This document shows positions 47,003 through 55,085 of a DNA stretch of 64,000 nt, piece by piece. The translations under genes were made by a program, and so were the position numbers. The notes below the pieces were generated by a model, which made no database searches, was not told where the DNA came from, and saw nothing but the letters and a program-made list of their open reading frames with translations. This DNA is from UBA668 sp043740085 (GTDB taxonomy: Bacteria > Actinomycetota > Acidimicrobiia > Acidimicrobiales > Ilumatobacteraceae). Every line of letters begins with the position of its first letter. The stretch's first letter is position 1. The stretch is taken from the NCBI GenBank assembly GCA_043740085.1, contig JAYUCY010000001.1, positions 6,583-70,582 of the forward strand, in the 5' to 3' direction.

Positions 47003-47203
47003 TCAGTGTGGGCACAGCGCAGTCAACAGCCGCTCCACATGATGGACCTGGTAGACGCTAAAGACGACGGTGATCGCCACGCTCGACCATAACGCGACGA
47101 GTTGGGCCCGATGAGGCGTCGGAATAGGCGGTTCGAGCAGTGCCCCCATGCGTGAAGCGACACCGAGGGCGGAGAATCCGGCCATCACCTCTTGCCCTGA
47201 CAC
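47003..47203 (-). pseudogene. C-terminal remnant of a second M56 (BlaR1-like) protease
   Basis: The frame MAGFSALGVASRMGALL ... VHHVERLLTALC lines up with the last 65 residues of the M56 protease at 49.9 kb (MAFSGLGVPARVVALL ... IHHLATVIASLC), including spacing and the final membrane helix. The catalytic HExxH part is missing; the frame is replaced upstream by unrelated sequence next to operator site 2. A truncated duplicate is the simplest reading. Confidence 0.65.
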
Positions 47204-47255
47204 TGGTGTACGCGTATCAGGGGTGCCGCACAATCTGTGACGACCCCGAATATAC

Positions 47256-47272
47256 TTCTACATCGTGTAGTT
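47256..47272 (+). promoter_or_regulatory. BlaI/CopY-type operator, site 2 (copCD)
   Basis: TTCTACA-TCG-TGTAGTT; inner CTACA/TGTAG dyad perfect. A TATACT (47251-47256) that can serve as -10 abuts it, 36-57 bases before the copCD start. Confidence 0.82.
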
Positions 47273-47307
47273 GCTCTATGTCGGGCGCTGCCGCCACCCG
47301 ACAGCCT

Positions 47308-48741
47308 ATGCCTCGCTCCACTTCACGCCGCTTCCTTCTCGTCGTTCTCGCTGCCCTCACGACGCTCGCCACACTCGCACTCCCCGCGGGTCGCGCGTCG
47401 GCACACAACACTTTGTTGTCCAGCGACCCCGCCGACGGATCATCACTCACCGCAGCACCGACCCAGATCACGTGGACCTTCAACAAATCGGTGCCGCTCG
47501 AGACGATGACGGTGACGCTGATCGACCCGACTGGAGCTCGCAGTGAGCTGAGCGGCTCGACATATGGCGCCTCGGGCGACACCGAGGTGATCACGCCACT
47601 GCCAGCACTGCAGTCGGGGCCGGTCTCGGTGCGTTGGCGCCTGGTTGGACCCGACGGTCACCCAATCACCGGTCGGGTCGACTTCACCCTCTCGATCGAA
47701 GATACGGCCACGACGGCTCCTGCGGTCGTTGCGTCCACTCCCGAAACCCCGACATCTGTCATGACCCCGTCGGATGAGAAGTCGCTCGACGACGGCGACG
47801 GCTCGTACTCGACATCGTCGCTGGTGCGGTGGCTGCTGCGCTACAGCTCCTACCTGGCAATCATGGCAATCGTCGGGATCCTGCTCACCAGCGTTTACGT
47901 GTGGGCGGGAGCGGGTTCGCGTCCGTTGTTACGCAGCGTCCTGAGTCGATCATTGTTCGCGACCGCGGCGCTTGCGTTCGTGCAGTTACTAGTCGTCGCT
48001 TCCGATGTCAGCGGCAAGCCGCCGTGGGCGTCGTTCGGCTCGATCGATGCCGCCACCACCACCGACGCAGGAATAGCGTTGGCGATTCGTATCGTCCTCG
48101 CCCTGTCGATGTGGGTGGTTCTGTTCCACTATCACCACGTTCATCCCGAGGTGTACTGGACCGCCGCCTCGATACCCGGTGTGGGCTTGCTTGCCACCTG
48201 GGCGTTCGCCGGTCACTCCAGCTCGATGCGCTGGCCCGTCATGGGCGTAGCCACCGACGTTGCCCACCACGCGGCCGCAGCCGCCTGGATGAGCGGTCTG
48301 GCGATCGTCGGGTTGATCATCATCCCCAAGACGGCACCGAACATTCTCGTGCCAGCCGTTCGGCGCTTCTCTCGACTGGCGGCAGTCAGCGTCGCCGTGC
48401 TCGTGGCCACCGGGCTCGTCCAAACCTTGCGTCTGGTCGGCAACCCGACGAGCCTGTTCGACACCAACCACGGAAAGTACCTCGCGGTCAAGATCGTGGT
48501 CCTCGCCGTGATGCTCGCCGTCGCCAACGCCAACCGTCGCCGGGTCGAGACCCGACTCGGCGACGCTAAAACACTCGGTCGTCACATCGGACCGCTCCGC
48601 CAGGCAATCGTGGCCGAGTTCGCCATCGGCCTCGCGATCGTCGCCATCACCGCCGCGATGGTCGTCTCGCCGCCCGCCACCAGCCGTTCCGGGATTGGCG
48701 CGCCCGCCGAAACCGGATCCCCTGTATACTACATTCTGTAG
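47308..48741 (+). CDS. copCD: CopC-CopD fusion, copper resistance/uptake
   Basis: 477 residues. Signal peptide 1-30 ending ASA, so the mature protein would begin with His (HNTLLSSDPADG), the CopC copper ligand. CopC beta-barrel to about 130 with the second ligand region GPDGHPITGRVDF. Then a CopD/YcnJ-type domain of about eight helices from residue 170, with HYHHVHPE and AHHAAAAAWMSG His clusters. It binds copper outside and probably passes it through the membrane. An in-frame ATG at 47278 is an alternative start. Operator site 3 overlaps its last codons. Confidence 0.87.
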   Translation: MPRSTSRRFLLVVLAALTTLATLALPAGRASAHNTLLSSDPADGSSLTAAPTQITWTFNKSVPLETMTVTLIDPTGARSELSGSTYGASGDTEVITPLPALQSGPVSVRWRLVGPDGHPITGRVDFTLSIEDTATTAPAVVASTPETPTSVMTPSDEKSLDDGDGSYSTSSLVRWLLRYSSYLAIMAIVGILLTSVYVWAGAGSRPLLRSVLSRSLFATAALAFVQLLVVASDVSGKPPWASFGSIDAATTTDAGIALAIRIVLALSMWVVLFHYHHVHPEVYWTAASIPGVGLLATWAFAGHSSSMRWPVMGVATDVAHHAAAAAWMSGLAIVGLIIIPKTAPNILVPAVRRFSRLAAVSVAVLVATGLVQTLRLVGNPTSLFDTNHGKYLAVKIVVLAVMLAVANANRRRVETRLGDAKTLGRHIGPLRQAIVAEFAIGLAIVAITAAMVVSPPATSRSGIGAPAETGSPVYYIL

Positions 48742-48743
48742 TA
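48727..48743 (+). promoter_or_regulatory. BlaI/CopY-type operator, site 3 (DUF305 gene)
   Basis: TACTACA-TTC-TGTAGTA, perfect dyad, overlapping the copCD stop codon and a TATACT (48725-48730) that can act as -10. It lies 24 bases before the DUF305 start. Confidence 0.88.
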
Positions 48744-48766
48744 GTCACGACGAAAGGTACCCCCAA

Positions 48767-49372
48767 ATGAAACTCCACCGTCTCGCCACACCGTCACTCG
48801 CTGTCGCACTCGCCATCACACTCGCCGCCTGCGGATCCAGCGACTCTCCGTCGGCCAACACAACGCCCACCACCCAGGCACCGGGCGGGTCAACAGACAC
48901 CGCAGCCTTGAACACCGCCGACGTCGTGTTCGCGCAAGGGATGATCGCTCACCACCAGCAGGCCATCGAAATGGCCGAGATCGCACTCGATCCCAACATC
49001 GGTGCCAGCCCCGAAGTCGTCGACCTCGCCACCCGTATCAAGGGCGCCCAGGACCCCGAGGTCGAGTTGATGACCGCGTGGCTGACCGCCGCCGGTGAAC
49101 CGGTCATGATGGACGCAATGGAGGGCCACGACATGTCATCGATGGACGGGATGATGACCGCCGAGCAAATGGACGCGATGGGAGCAATGACCGGCACCGA
49201 GTTCGACACCATGTGGCTCGAGATGATGATCGCCCACCACGAGGGAGCGATCAGCCAGTCACAGACGGTCAAGGCAAGCGGCTCGAACGTCGACGTGCTG
49301 GCGCTCGCCGACCAGATCATCACCGCCCAACAGGCCGAGATCACCGAAATGCAAGCACTGCTCCAGGGCTGA
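48767..49372 (+). CDS. DUF305 lipoprotein (copper-related)
   Basis: 201 residues. Lipobox LAAC (Cys 22). A DUF305 four-helix domain with two copies of the His-pair motif: MIAHHQQAIEMAEIAL near 59 and MMIAHHEGAISQSQ near 156. Between them is an extremely Met-rich segment (MMDAMEGHDMSSMDGMM). The His/Met pattern suggests copper(I) binding. AAAGG lies 12 bases before the ATG. Site 3 places it under the same control as copCD. Confidence 0.87.
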   Translation: MKLHRLATPSLAVALAITLAACGSSDSPSANTTPTTQAPGGSTDTAALNTADVVFAQGMIAHHQQAIEMAEIALDPNIGASPEVVDLATRIKGAQDPEVELMTAWLTAAGEPVMMDAMEGHDMSSMDGMMTAEQMDAMGAMTGTEFDTMWLEMMIAHHEGAISQSQTVKASGSNVDVLALADQIITAQQAEITEMQALLQG

Positions 49373-49484
49373 CCCGGGCATCCGGGCACGTGCTGATCCT
49401 TCCCGTTGAGCTCAACGGGGTCAGACGATTCGACCGAGTGCCGATTCCGGCTGCTTCACCCTACGGGTCGAACGAATTGTATCC

Positions 49485-49501
49485 TCCTACATGGTGTCGT
49501 A
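49485..49501 (+). promoter_or_regulatory. BlaI/CopY-type operator, site 4 (blaI-M56)
   Basis: TCCTACA-TGG-TGTCGTA, 62 bases before the repressor gene, overlapping a TATCCT (49480-49485). This makes autoregulation of the repressor likely. Confidence 0.8.
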
Positions 49502-49562
49502 GTATCTGCACCTGCTCGGGAGCTCATTGCGGGCTCGGCTACGATGTTGACGGAGGTGTGAG

Positions 49563-49919
49563 ATGGCAAAGCGACCTGACGGCGCGCTTGAACACGACAT
49601 TATGACGGTGCTGTGGGCGCAGGGTCGCCCGCTGCAACCGGGCGAGATCAAAGAGTTGCTTCACACCGATCTCGCGTACACGAGTGTTGCGACAGTGCTC
49701 GGTCGTCTGCATGCAAAGGGTCTCGTTGGACGGCGCGAGGCCGGGCGTGCCTTCGCGTATGAGGCGCTCGTCAATGAGTCCGCACTCGCCGCTCGGCGAA
49801 TCGGCGTCGTGCTGGCCGCGGCCAGCGATCGCAGAGCGGTACTCGCAGGGTTCGTCGGAAGTCTTTCCAAGCGCGATGCAAAGGCGTTGCGCGCGCTTCT
49901 CGAGCAGGGTGAGCGGTGA
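49563..49919 (+). CDS. blaI: BlaI/MecI/CopY-family transcriptional repressor
   Basis: 118 residues. Winged helix about 8-75: ALEHDIMTVLWAQGRPLQPGEIKELL then AYTSVATVLGRLHAKGLVGRREAGRAFAYEALV, the characteristic BlaI recognition helix and wing; C-terminal dimerisation helices follow. The family binds TACA/TGTA dyads and is inactivated by partner-M56 proteolysis or, for CopY, by copper. No Cys-based CopY metal motif is present. GGAGG lies 6 bases before the ATG. Coupled (GTGA) to the M56 gene. Confidence 0.92.
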   Translation: MAKRPDGALEHDIMTVLWAQGRPLQPGEIKELLHTDLAYTSVATVLGRLHAKGLVGRREAGRAFAYEALVNESALAARRIGVVLAAASDRRAVLAGFVGSLSKRDAKALRALLEQGER

Positions 49920-50791
49920 CGTTCCCGACGCTGTTGCTACCACTCGTGGTCGCGTTGGTGCTCGCTGGCGCAGTGACCACGATTCATCGACGACTGCCGC
50001 CAATGCTCGCCGCGCGGGCGGTCACCGTGACCGTCGGGGTGGTCGCCGCAGCTGCGGTTCCAACGATGTGGATTCTCAGTCTGGGCTACCTTGCCCACGT
50101 CCCCTGGTTGGGGCGTGGATTTGCGTGGTGCGCTGAGGCGTTCGGAGTACACGAGCGGATACCTATGTGGGTTGGCCTTCCTGCAATCGGGTGCGTCGCG
50201 TTGGGAGCGATCCGGGTCGCGAAGGTCATCCGCACGTACCGCCGGCTTCGCCATGACCGTCCAGGCAGCGTCGAGATCGCAGTGCACGAGAATGCGTTTG
50301 CCTTCACGCTCCCCGGTCGTGGTGGGCGTGTCGTGTGGTCGAGCGGGCTCGTCGAACTTCTCGACGACCAAGAGCAAGCGGTCGTCCTCGCGCACGAGCA
50401 CGCTCACGCACGCCACCGCCACGACCGCTACCTGTTGATCGCTCAGTGCGCGGCGGCAACCGTTCCGTTGCTCAGGTCGCTGACTTCGCGGCTCCAGTTC
50501 TCATTGGAACGCTGGGCCGACGAGTCGGCTGTCGCGGAATGCGGCGATAGGGGACTCGTGGCACGCACACTCGGCAAAGTCGCGCTCCACACCCCGGAAA
50601 CAACCGCCGCGATGGCCTTCTCCGGTCTCGGAGTTCCGGCGCGCGTTGTCGCCCTGCTGGCGTCTCCAGCACGGCAGCCGCGAGTGCCGGCTCAAGTCAT
50701 CTTGTGGATGGCCATCGCGACAACCGCTGGCCTCGCCGGCCTGCAGATTCATCACCTTGCGACCGTGATCGCTTCGCTCTGCGCTGGCTGA
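49916..50791 (+). CDS. M56-family membrane metalloprotease (BlaR1-like, without sensor domain)
   Basis: 291 residues. Four predicted helices (about 1-22, 35-60, 85-100, 262-285) and a cytoplasmic gluzincin domain with AHEHAHARHRHDRYLL (HExxH, about residues 160-175) and a downstream Glu in WADESAVAECGD (zinc ligand region). There is no penicillin-binding sensor domain as in BlaR1, so the signal is unknown. Expected to cleave the cognate BlaI repressor and induce the regulon. GTG start overlaps blaI. Confidence 0.88.
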   Translation: MTFPTLLLPLVVALVLAGAVTTIHRRLPPMLAARAVTVTVGVVAAAAVPTMWILSLGYLAHVPWLGRGFAWCAEAFGVHERIPMWVGLPAIGCVALGAIRVAKVIRTYRRLRHDRPGSVEIAVHENAFAFTLPGRGGRVVWSSGLVELLDDQEQAVVLAHEHAHARHRHDRYLLIAQCAAATVPLLRSLTSRLQFSLERWADESAVAECGDRGLVARTLGKVALHTPETTAAMAFSGLGVPARVVALLASPARQPRVPAQVILWMAIATTAGLAGLQIHHLATVIASLCAG

Positions 50792-50805
50792 TCCCTCACA
50801 CCAAT

Positions 50806-50822
50806 TTCTACACGTTGTAGTA
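50806..50822 (+). promoter_or_regulatory. BlaI/CopY-type operator, site 5 (tlpA-like operon)
   Basis: TTCTACA-CGT-TGTAGTA, only 10 bases ahead of the thioredoxin-like gene's GTG, so transcription must start at or within it or further upstream. Confidence 0.82.
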
Positions 50823-50832
50823 GCATCGTGTT

Positions 50833-51396
50833 GTGGAAGCACGTACCCCTGCCGTCGACGATCATCGCCGAGAACCGCGCACCCGAACCAAGGTCATTGC
50901 GCTGGTTGCACTCGCAGCCATCGTCGTCTATGCGGTGACGCGGCCGACGAGCGAGGTCGGATTCGAGGCATCTGGGCCGCCTCTCGCAGCGCCGCCGGCC
51001 GGAGCGCTCACCGAACTCACCGCTGACGAGTTTGAGGGCGTGTTGGTCGGATTGCGGGGAAAAGCCGTGATCGTCAACATCTGGGCGTCGTGGTGCGCGC
51101 CATGTCGGACGGAAACACCACTGCTCGAACGCGCGTGGGAGGCGCATTCAGATGAGGTGACGATTCTCGGGGTCGCATCCAAGGACATCGCTTCCGAGTC
51201 GCTTGCGTTCATCGACGAATTCGACGTGACTTACCCGAACGTGTTCGACGGCACCGGCGAGATTCGATCGCGTCTTGGCCTGCGGGGTTTCCCGACGACC
51301 TACGTTTTCGACCGCAACGGAACGCTGCAGACGACGATCATCGGCGGCCTCACCGAACAACGCCTCGCGGCCGTTCTCGAAGACCTTCGAACATGA
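50833..51396 (+). CDS. TlpA/ResA-like membrane-anchored thioredoxin
   Basis: 187 residues. N-terminal anchor helix about 20-38, then a thioredoxin fold from about 60 with the redox motif WASWCAPC (Cys-x2-Cys about residues 92-95) and cis-Pro loop GFPTTYVFD. It reduces extracytoplasmic disulfides using electrons from CcdA, encoded two genes downstream. GTG start. The stop overlaps the next gene by 4 bases. Confidence 0.9.
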   Translation: MEARTPAVDDHRREPRTRTKVIALVALAAIVVYAVTRPTSEVGFEASGPPLAAPPAGALTELTADEFEGVLVGLRGKAVIVNIWASWCAPCRTETPLLERAWEAHSDEVTILGVASKDIASESLAFIDEFDVTYPNVFDGTGEIRSRLGLRGFPTTYVFDRNGTLQTTIIGGLTEQRLAAVLEDLRT

Positions 51397-52106
51397 TCGA
51401 CGTTGGGTTACTCGTCTCGATCGCGATCGTCGTGACCATCCCTGCGCTGTTCGTACGCCCGTGGCCACCAGACGCGATCGATGGAGGTGTCGTCGACGCA
51501 TCGCTCGGGGCGGTGGCGGCCGGTGTCGTCGTCGGTCGGCTGACATCACTCGCTCTCGACGACCCCGGCTCGCTCACCAGCTTGAGCGACCTGCTCATCA
51601 TTCGCAGCGGCGTCGAGTTCTGGGCTGGCGCAGCAGCAGGACTTGCATGGCTTGCATTCGGCGCGCGCAAGGACAAAGTGCCCACCACCGTCCGGATCGC
51701 CGCACTTGCGCCGGCAGCACTCGTCGCGTGGGCCTGTTATGAGGCGACGTGCCTGGTCCGTGACGGTTGCCCGGGCCCGGCGAGCGTGCTCGGGCTGCGA
51801 CCTGACGGTTTGACGACTCGCGTCATTCCGATCGGCCTCCTGGTGGCAGTGGCAGCGACAGCAAGTGCGTACGGGCTGGGTCGGCTACATCGCAGTGGAA
51901 TGCCGAGCGCACAGATCGCCCTGCTCGCCATCGCGACCGTCGCCGCTATCCGATCAGTCGCATCAATCTGGCTCCCACACATCGGCGACGACCTGACACG
52001 CCAGCACAAGGAATCGATCACTGTCCTGGCGATGTCATTGATCGGACTCGCAGTGCTCCAACGTCGTCATCGAGGCGCCGTCGCGCATGGTGCGGCGACT
52101 CTATGA
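51393..52106 (+). CDS. Lgt-like membrane protein
   Basis: 237 residues, about seven hydrophobic helices. The segment VVVGRLTSLALDDPGSLTS ... IIRSGVEFWAGAAAGLAW lines up with VVGARLYHVVTDWSRF ... IWKGGLGIPGGLLGG of the true Lgt at 54.1 kb, and ACYEATCLVRDGCPG falls at the catalytic-loop position. The strictly conserved RWGN-type residues are missing, so transferase activity is doubtful. It is translationally coupled to tlpA and ccdA. It may be a divergent paralogue adapted to the thiol-redox system. Confidence 0.55.
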   Translation: MIDVGLLVSIAIVVTIPALFVRPWPPDAIDGGVVDASLGAVAAGVVVGRLTSLALDDPGSLTSLSDLLIIRSGVEFWAGAAAGLAWLAFGARKDKVPTTVRIAALAPAALVAWACYEATCLVRDGCPGPASVLGLRPDGLTTRVIPIGLLVAVAATASAYGLGRLHRSGMPSAQIALLAIATVAAIRSVASIWLPHIGDDLTRQHKESITVLAMSLIGLAVLQRRHRGAVAHGAATL

Positions 52107-52828
52107 ACGGCGTCCTGCTCCCTTTCGCCGCCGTCGCTGCGGGCATTGTGTCTGCCAGCAGTCCGTGCGTATTGCCGGTGATTCCCGGCTACCTCGCCGC
52201 CGTCACCACCGCAAGTCCGGGGCAGACACAAGGACGCCTTCGGCCGTCGGTCATTGGTGCGTTCGGCTTTGTTGCCGGCTTCACAATTGTATTCACCATT
52301 CTCGGTGCAACTGCGTCAGCGATTGGTGGGCTGCTCTTTGCTCGTCTCGGTATCGCGCTCAAGATCTCCGGTGCACTATTGATCATCCTCGGGCTACAAA
52401 CCGTCGGTGTCCTCAGGCTCCCGACTCTTTCGGGCGAGCACAGGCTTGTCGAGATGCACCTTGCCGGTCGCGGACCACGCCGCTCGATCGCACTCGGCGC
52501 GCTGTTTGCCCTCGGCTGGACACCGTGCATCGGCCCGATCCTGGCGACGATCCTCACCAGAGCAGCCGCTGACGCCTCGCTCGCTGAGGGCATGGCACTC
52601 CTGCTGCTGTACTCAGCCGGGCTGGGGATGCCGTTCATTGCGCTGGCAATCTGGTTCGAGCGATCCGAGCGGATCCGACGCTGGCTGTCGCGTCGCAGTC
52701 GCGCGCTGCAGCAGCTGGGCGGCGTGGCGATGATCCTGGTCGGTGTCGGCTACCTGACGGGAATCTGGTCGACGATCTTCACCGGGATCCAGGGCTGGCT
52801 CGCACGAGCCGGCTGGCCACCGATCTGA
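52103..52828 (+). CDS. ccdA: Cytochrome c biogenesis protein CcdA (thiol electron transporter)
   Basis: 241 residues, six helices. Both redox Cys are in the usual places: ASSPCVLPVIPGYL (about 21) and LGWTPCIGPILATI (about 141). It moves electrons from cytoplasmic thioredoxin to the TlpA-like protein. Overlaps the preceding gene (ATGA). Last gene of the tlpA-lgt-like-ccdA operon behind operator site 5. Confidence 0.93.
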   Translation: MNGVLLPFAAVAAGIVSASSPCVLPVIPGYLAAVTTASPGQTQGRLRPSVIGAFGFVAGFTIVFTILGATASAIGGLLFARLGIALKISGALLIILGLQTVGVLRLPTLSGEHRLVEMHLAGRGPRRSIALGALFALGWTPCIGPILATILTRAAADASLAEGMALLLLYSAGLGMPFIALAIWFERSERIRRWLSRRSRALQQLGGVAMILVGVGYLTGIWSTIFTGIQGWLARAGWPPI

Positions 52829-52845
52829 GTTGCTCCTCGATTGCC

Positions 52846-52861
52846 TACGACATGTGTAGTA
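52846..52861. promoter_or_regulatory. Degenerate operator, site 6
   Basis: TACGACA-TG-TGTAGTA: both half-sites match the regulon consensus, but the spacer is 2 instead of 3. It lies in the 170-base gap between ccdA and the convergent L,D-transpeptidase stop with no gene start next to it, so it may be relic or weak. Confidence 0.5.
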
Positions 52862-52997
52862 ACAGGGACCTGAGGTGATCGGGCGTCGAGCTGCTCGGTG
52901 GCGTTGACAAGACGCATTCAGCGGACGTACGAGCCGACCGACATCCCGATCTCATCCGTGAGCACCTGCTGTTCCGACCGCGGGCCCTCGACGTTGT

Positions 52998-54149
52998 TCA
53001 TGCGCTCACCGTTGCCGACGGCTCGCGCAAGTCGGGAGGCTGCGCTGTCGTTGTCGTCGCCGCTGCTGTTGTCGTCGTTGGTTGATTATCGTGTCCATGG
53101 GTCGTCGTCGGAGCTGTTGTTTGCGGTTGAGGCGTGGACGTGCTCGGACTTGTCGGCAACGGCGTGGTCGTGGTCGTGGTCGTGGCGAAGTTCGGGTCCG
53201 GATAGTCGAAGATGGGGACCTGCGCGCCGTACGTCTCGGGATCCTCGACGCCATCGAACACGTAGACCAGGTCGCCGTCGGCAACCAGCGATGGGAAGTA
53301 CTCGGCGATGTGCATCGGGATCCGTACGCACCCGTGCGAGGCCGGGCTGCGCGGCACGTTCGATGCACCGTGCACCGCAATGCCGTAGTTGAAGTAGACC
53401 GGGTTGTAGAGCCTGCCGAGTTTGGAGTTCCGCCAGCCGACCACCCGTCGCTCGAAATGAAACACGCCCCCGGGGGTCACGGCCACGCCGCACACTCCCT
53501 GATCGGTCTGCGTGCCGTCGTCGTTGTCCACCGTGACGACATCGCACCACTCCTCACCCGTGCCGGTTGAGATGTGCGTGATCAGTCGGACCTGATCATC
53601 AACGTAGAGCACTGCGACCTGTTCTGGAAGGAGCACCTCGAGATGCGTTCCGCTCCCAGCTCGCCGAGGCAGGATCGTTAGCGGGTTGTTCATCGCCATC
53701 CACGCATCCGGAGTGATGGCGCCGCTGACCGCATCTGGGGCCACGTGGAGGATGAACTTCTCGTAGGCCCACATCGCGCGTTCGGTCGCTGGTCCGAAGG
53801 ACCCGTCGCTCGGGCCGGGGTCAAACCCGATCTGTCGCAGCCGGTCCTGCAACGCAACAACACTCGCCCCACTCGTTCCCAACCCGAGGTCGTGTTCAAG
53901 CTGGGTCGGCGGCAGCGAGCTTGCAGCGGCGATCGACGAGCTCGCCGTCGAAGGAACCGTGGTAGTGGCAAAGGGGTCGGTCGGGCCAACAGCCGGAGAA
54001 CCTGATGGCAGCGACTCGGATTTGGCACCGCGGCCCCGGAACTGGGAGTAGACGACGGCGGGGATCAGAACTGCGGCTGTCGCCACGACAAGTCGGCGAC
54101 GGGTGTACATCATCGGGTCGCGCTGGATCGAGGTTTCCGCTTGGCTCAC
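52998..54149 (-). CDS. L,D-transpeptidase with peptidoglycan-binding domain
   Basis: 383 residues. Membrane anchor/signal about 18-36, Ser/Thr/Pro spacer, peptidoglycan-binding domain about 90-150 (LQDRLRQIGFDPGPSDGSFG), YkuD catalytic domain about 165-320 with HGASNVPRSPASHGCVRIP (nucleophile Cys in SHGCVR), and a C-terminal Thr/Pro tail of about 60 residues. It forms 3-3 peptidoglycan crosslinks, which ordinary penicillins do not block. GTG start at 54149 overlaps the lgt stop, so lgt and this gene form one unit under operator site 7. Confidence 0.92.
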   Translation of the reverse strand: MSQAETSIQRDPMMYTRRRLVVATAAVLIPAVVYSQFRGRGAKSESLPSGSPAVGPTDPFATTTVPSTASSSIAAASSLPPTQLEHDLGLGTSGASVVALQDRLRQIGFDPGPSDGSFGPATERAMWAYEKFILHVAPDAVSGAITPDAWMAMNNPLTILPRRAGSGTHLEVLLPEQVAVLYVDDQVRLITHISTGTGEEWCDVVTVDNDDGTQTDQGVCGVAVTPGGVFHFERRVVGWRNSKLGRLYNPVYFNYGIAVHGASNVPRSPASHGCVRIPMHIAEYFPSLVADGDLVYVFDGVEDPETYGAQVPIFDYPDPNFATTTTTTTPLPTSPSTSTPQPQTTAPTTTHGHDNQPTTTTAAATTTTAQPPDLREPSATVSA

Positions 54150-54997
54150 GCTCTTGCGTCTTCCGGCGAAGACTCCGAGGTTTCGGGGTCGGACCTCAGT
54201 GCGGCGCGATGGCGGTGTTGGTCGGCGAGGAGGTATCCGACAGCGGCGACGCAGACAGCGATTGCCACCCATTGGTTCAATCGAAGCGGGCCGATCACGT
54301 GTGCGGGATCGATTCGGAGCCCCTCGATCCAGACCCGCCCGGCGAAGTAGCCGGCGAGGTAGAACGCGAACAGGCGACCCGGGCGTAGCGTTGCTCGTCG
54401 CTCGAGCGCGAGCAACGCGAGGCACAGCGCGAGGTTCCACAACGACTCGTAGAGGAATGTCGGGTGGAACGTCGTACCTGATACGAAGCCGGCCGGCAGC
54501 TTGTCATCGGCAATCTGGAGCGCCCAGGGCAGGTTCGTCGCCCGCCCGAATAGTTCCTGGTTCCACCAGTTTCCCCAGCGGCCGATCGACTGCGCCAGCG
54601 GGATCGCCGGGGCCACTGCAGTCAGCAAACCGGCGACCGGCACGTGATGTCTGCGGGCGACATAGATTCCGCAGATCACCCCGCCGAGCAGTCCGCCTGG
54701 TATCCCGAGCCCGCCCTTCCATATCATCGGGATTCGGCCGAGGTCATCACTGAATCGACTCCAGTCGGTGACGACGTGGTAGAGCCGAGCCCCGACGACA
54801 CCTCCTGCAACGGACCAGATGGCGATCGAACTCATGTCGTCACGCGTTCCGGCGCCGCTTCTGACCAAGCGTCGGCCCGCCAATGACGTTGCGGCGATGA
54901 CACCGAGGGCGATCATCAGGCCGTAAGCGGTGAGTTGCAAGGGTCCAATGGACAGTGAGCCGCTCGTCGGGCTCGGAATGCTGGAGGGGCTGAGCAT
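54146..54997 (-). CDS. lgt: Prolipoprotein diacylglyceryl transferase Lgt
   Basis: 283 residues, about seven helices. Family blocks: LTAYGLMIALGVIAA, GARLYHVVTDW, GGLGIPGGLLGGV, SIGRWGNWWNQELFG (conserved Arg-Gly-Asn), HPTFLYESLWNL and AGYFAGRVWIEGLR. It lipidates the Cys of lipoproteins, the first maturation step. ATG at 54997 is preferred to the GTG one codon before it because GAGG lies 5 bases upstream. Operator site 7 is 17 bases upstream of the start. This may be an extra, inducible lgt. Confidence 0.95.
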   Translation of the reverse strand: MLSPSSIPSPTSGSLSIGPLQLTAYGLMIALGVIAATSLAGRRLVRSGAGTRDDMSSIAIWSVAGGVVGARLYHVVTDWSRFSDDLGRIPMIWKGGLGIPGGLLGGVICGIYVARRHHVPVAGLLTAVAPAIPLAQSIGRWGNWWNQELFGRATNLPWALQIADDKLPAGFVSGTTFHPTFLYESLWNLALCLALLALERRATLRPGRLFAFYLAGYFAGRVWIEGLRIDPAHVIGPLRLNQWVAIAVCVAAVGYLLADQHRHRAALRSDPETSESSPEDARA

Positions 54998-55014
54998 CAC
55001 ATCCTCAAGTCTAC

Positions 55015-55031
55015 TACGACAGCCTGTAGTA
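55015..55031 (-). promoter_or_regulatory. BlaI/CopY-type operator, site 7 (lgt-L,D-transpeptidase)
   Basis: TACGACA-GCC-TGTAGTA in the 88-base gap between the M23 peptidase stop and the lgt start, 17 bases before the latter. Confidence 0.85.
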
Positions 55032-55085
55032 TTCCCATCTTCGGCCGTCTTCCTCGACGGCCACGAGTGAGCACTCCCGCTCGCG

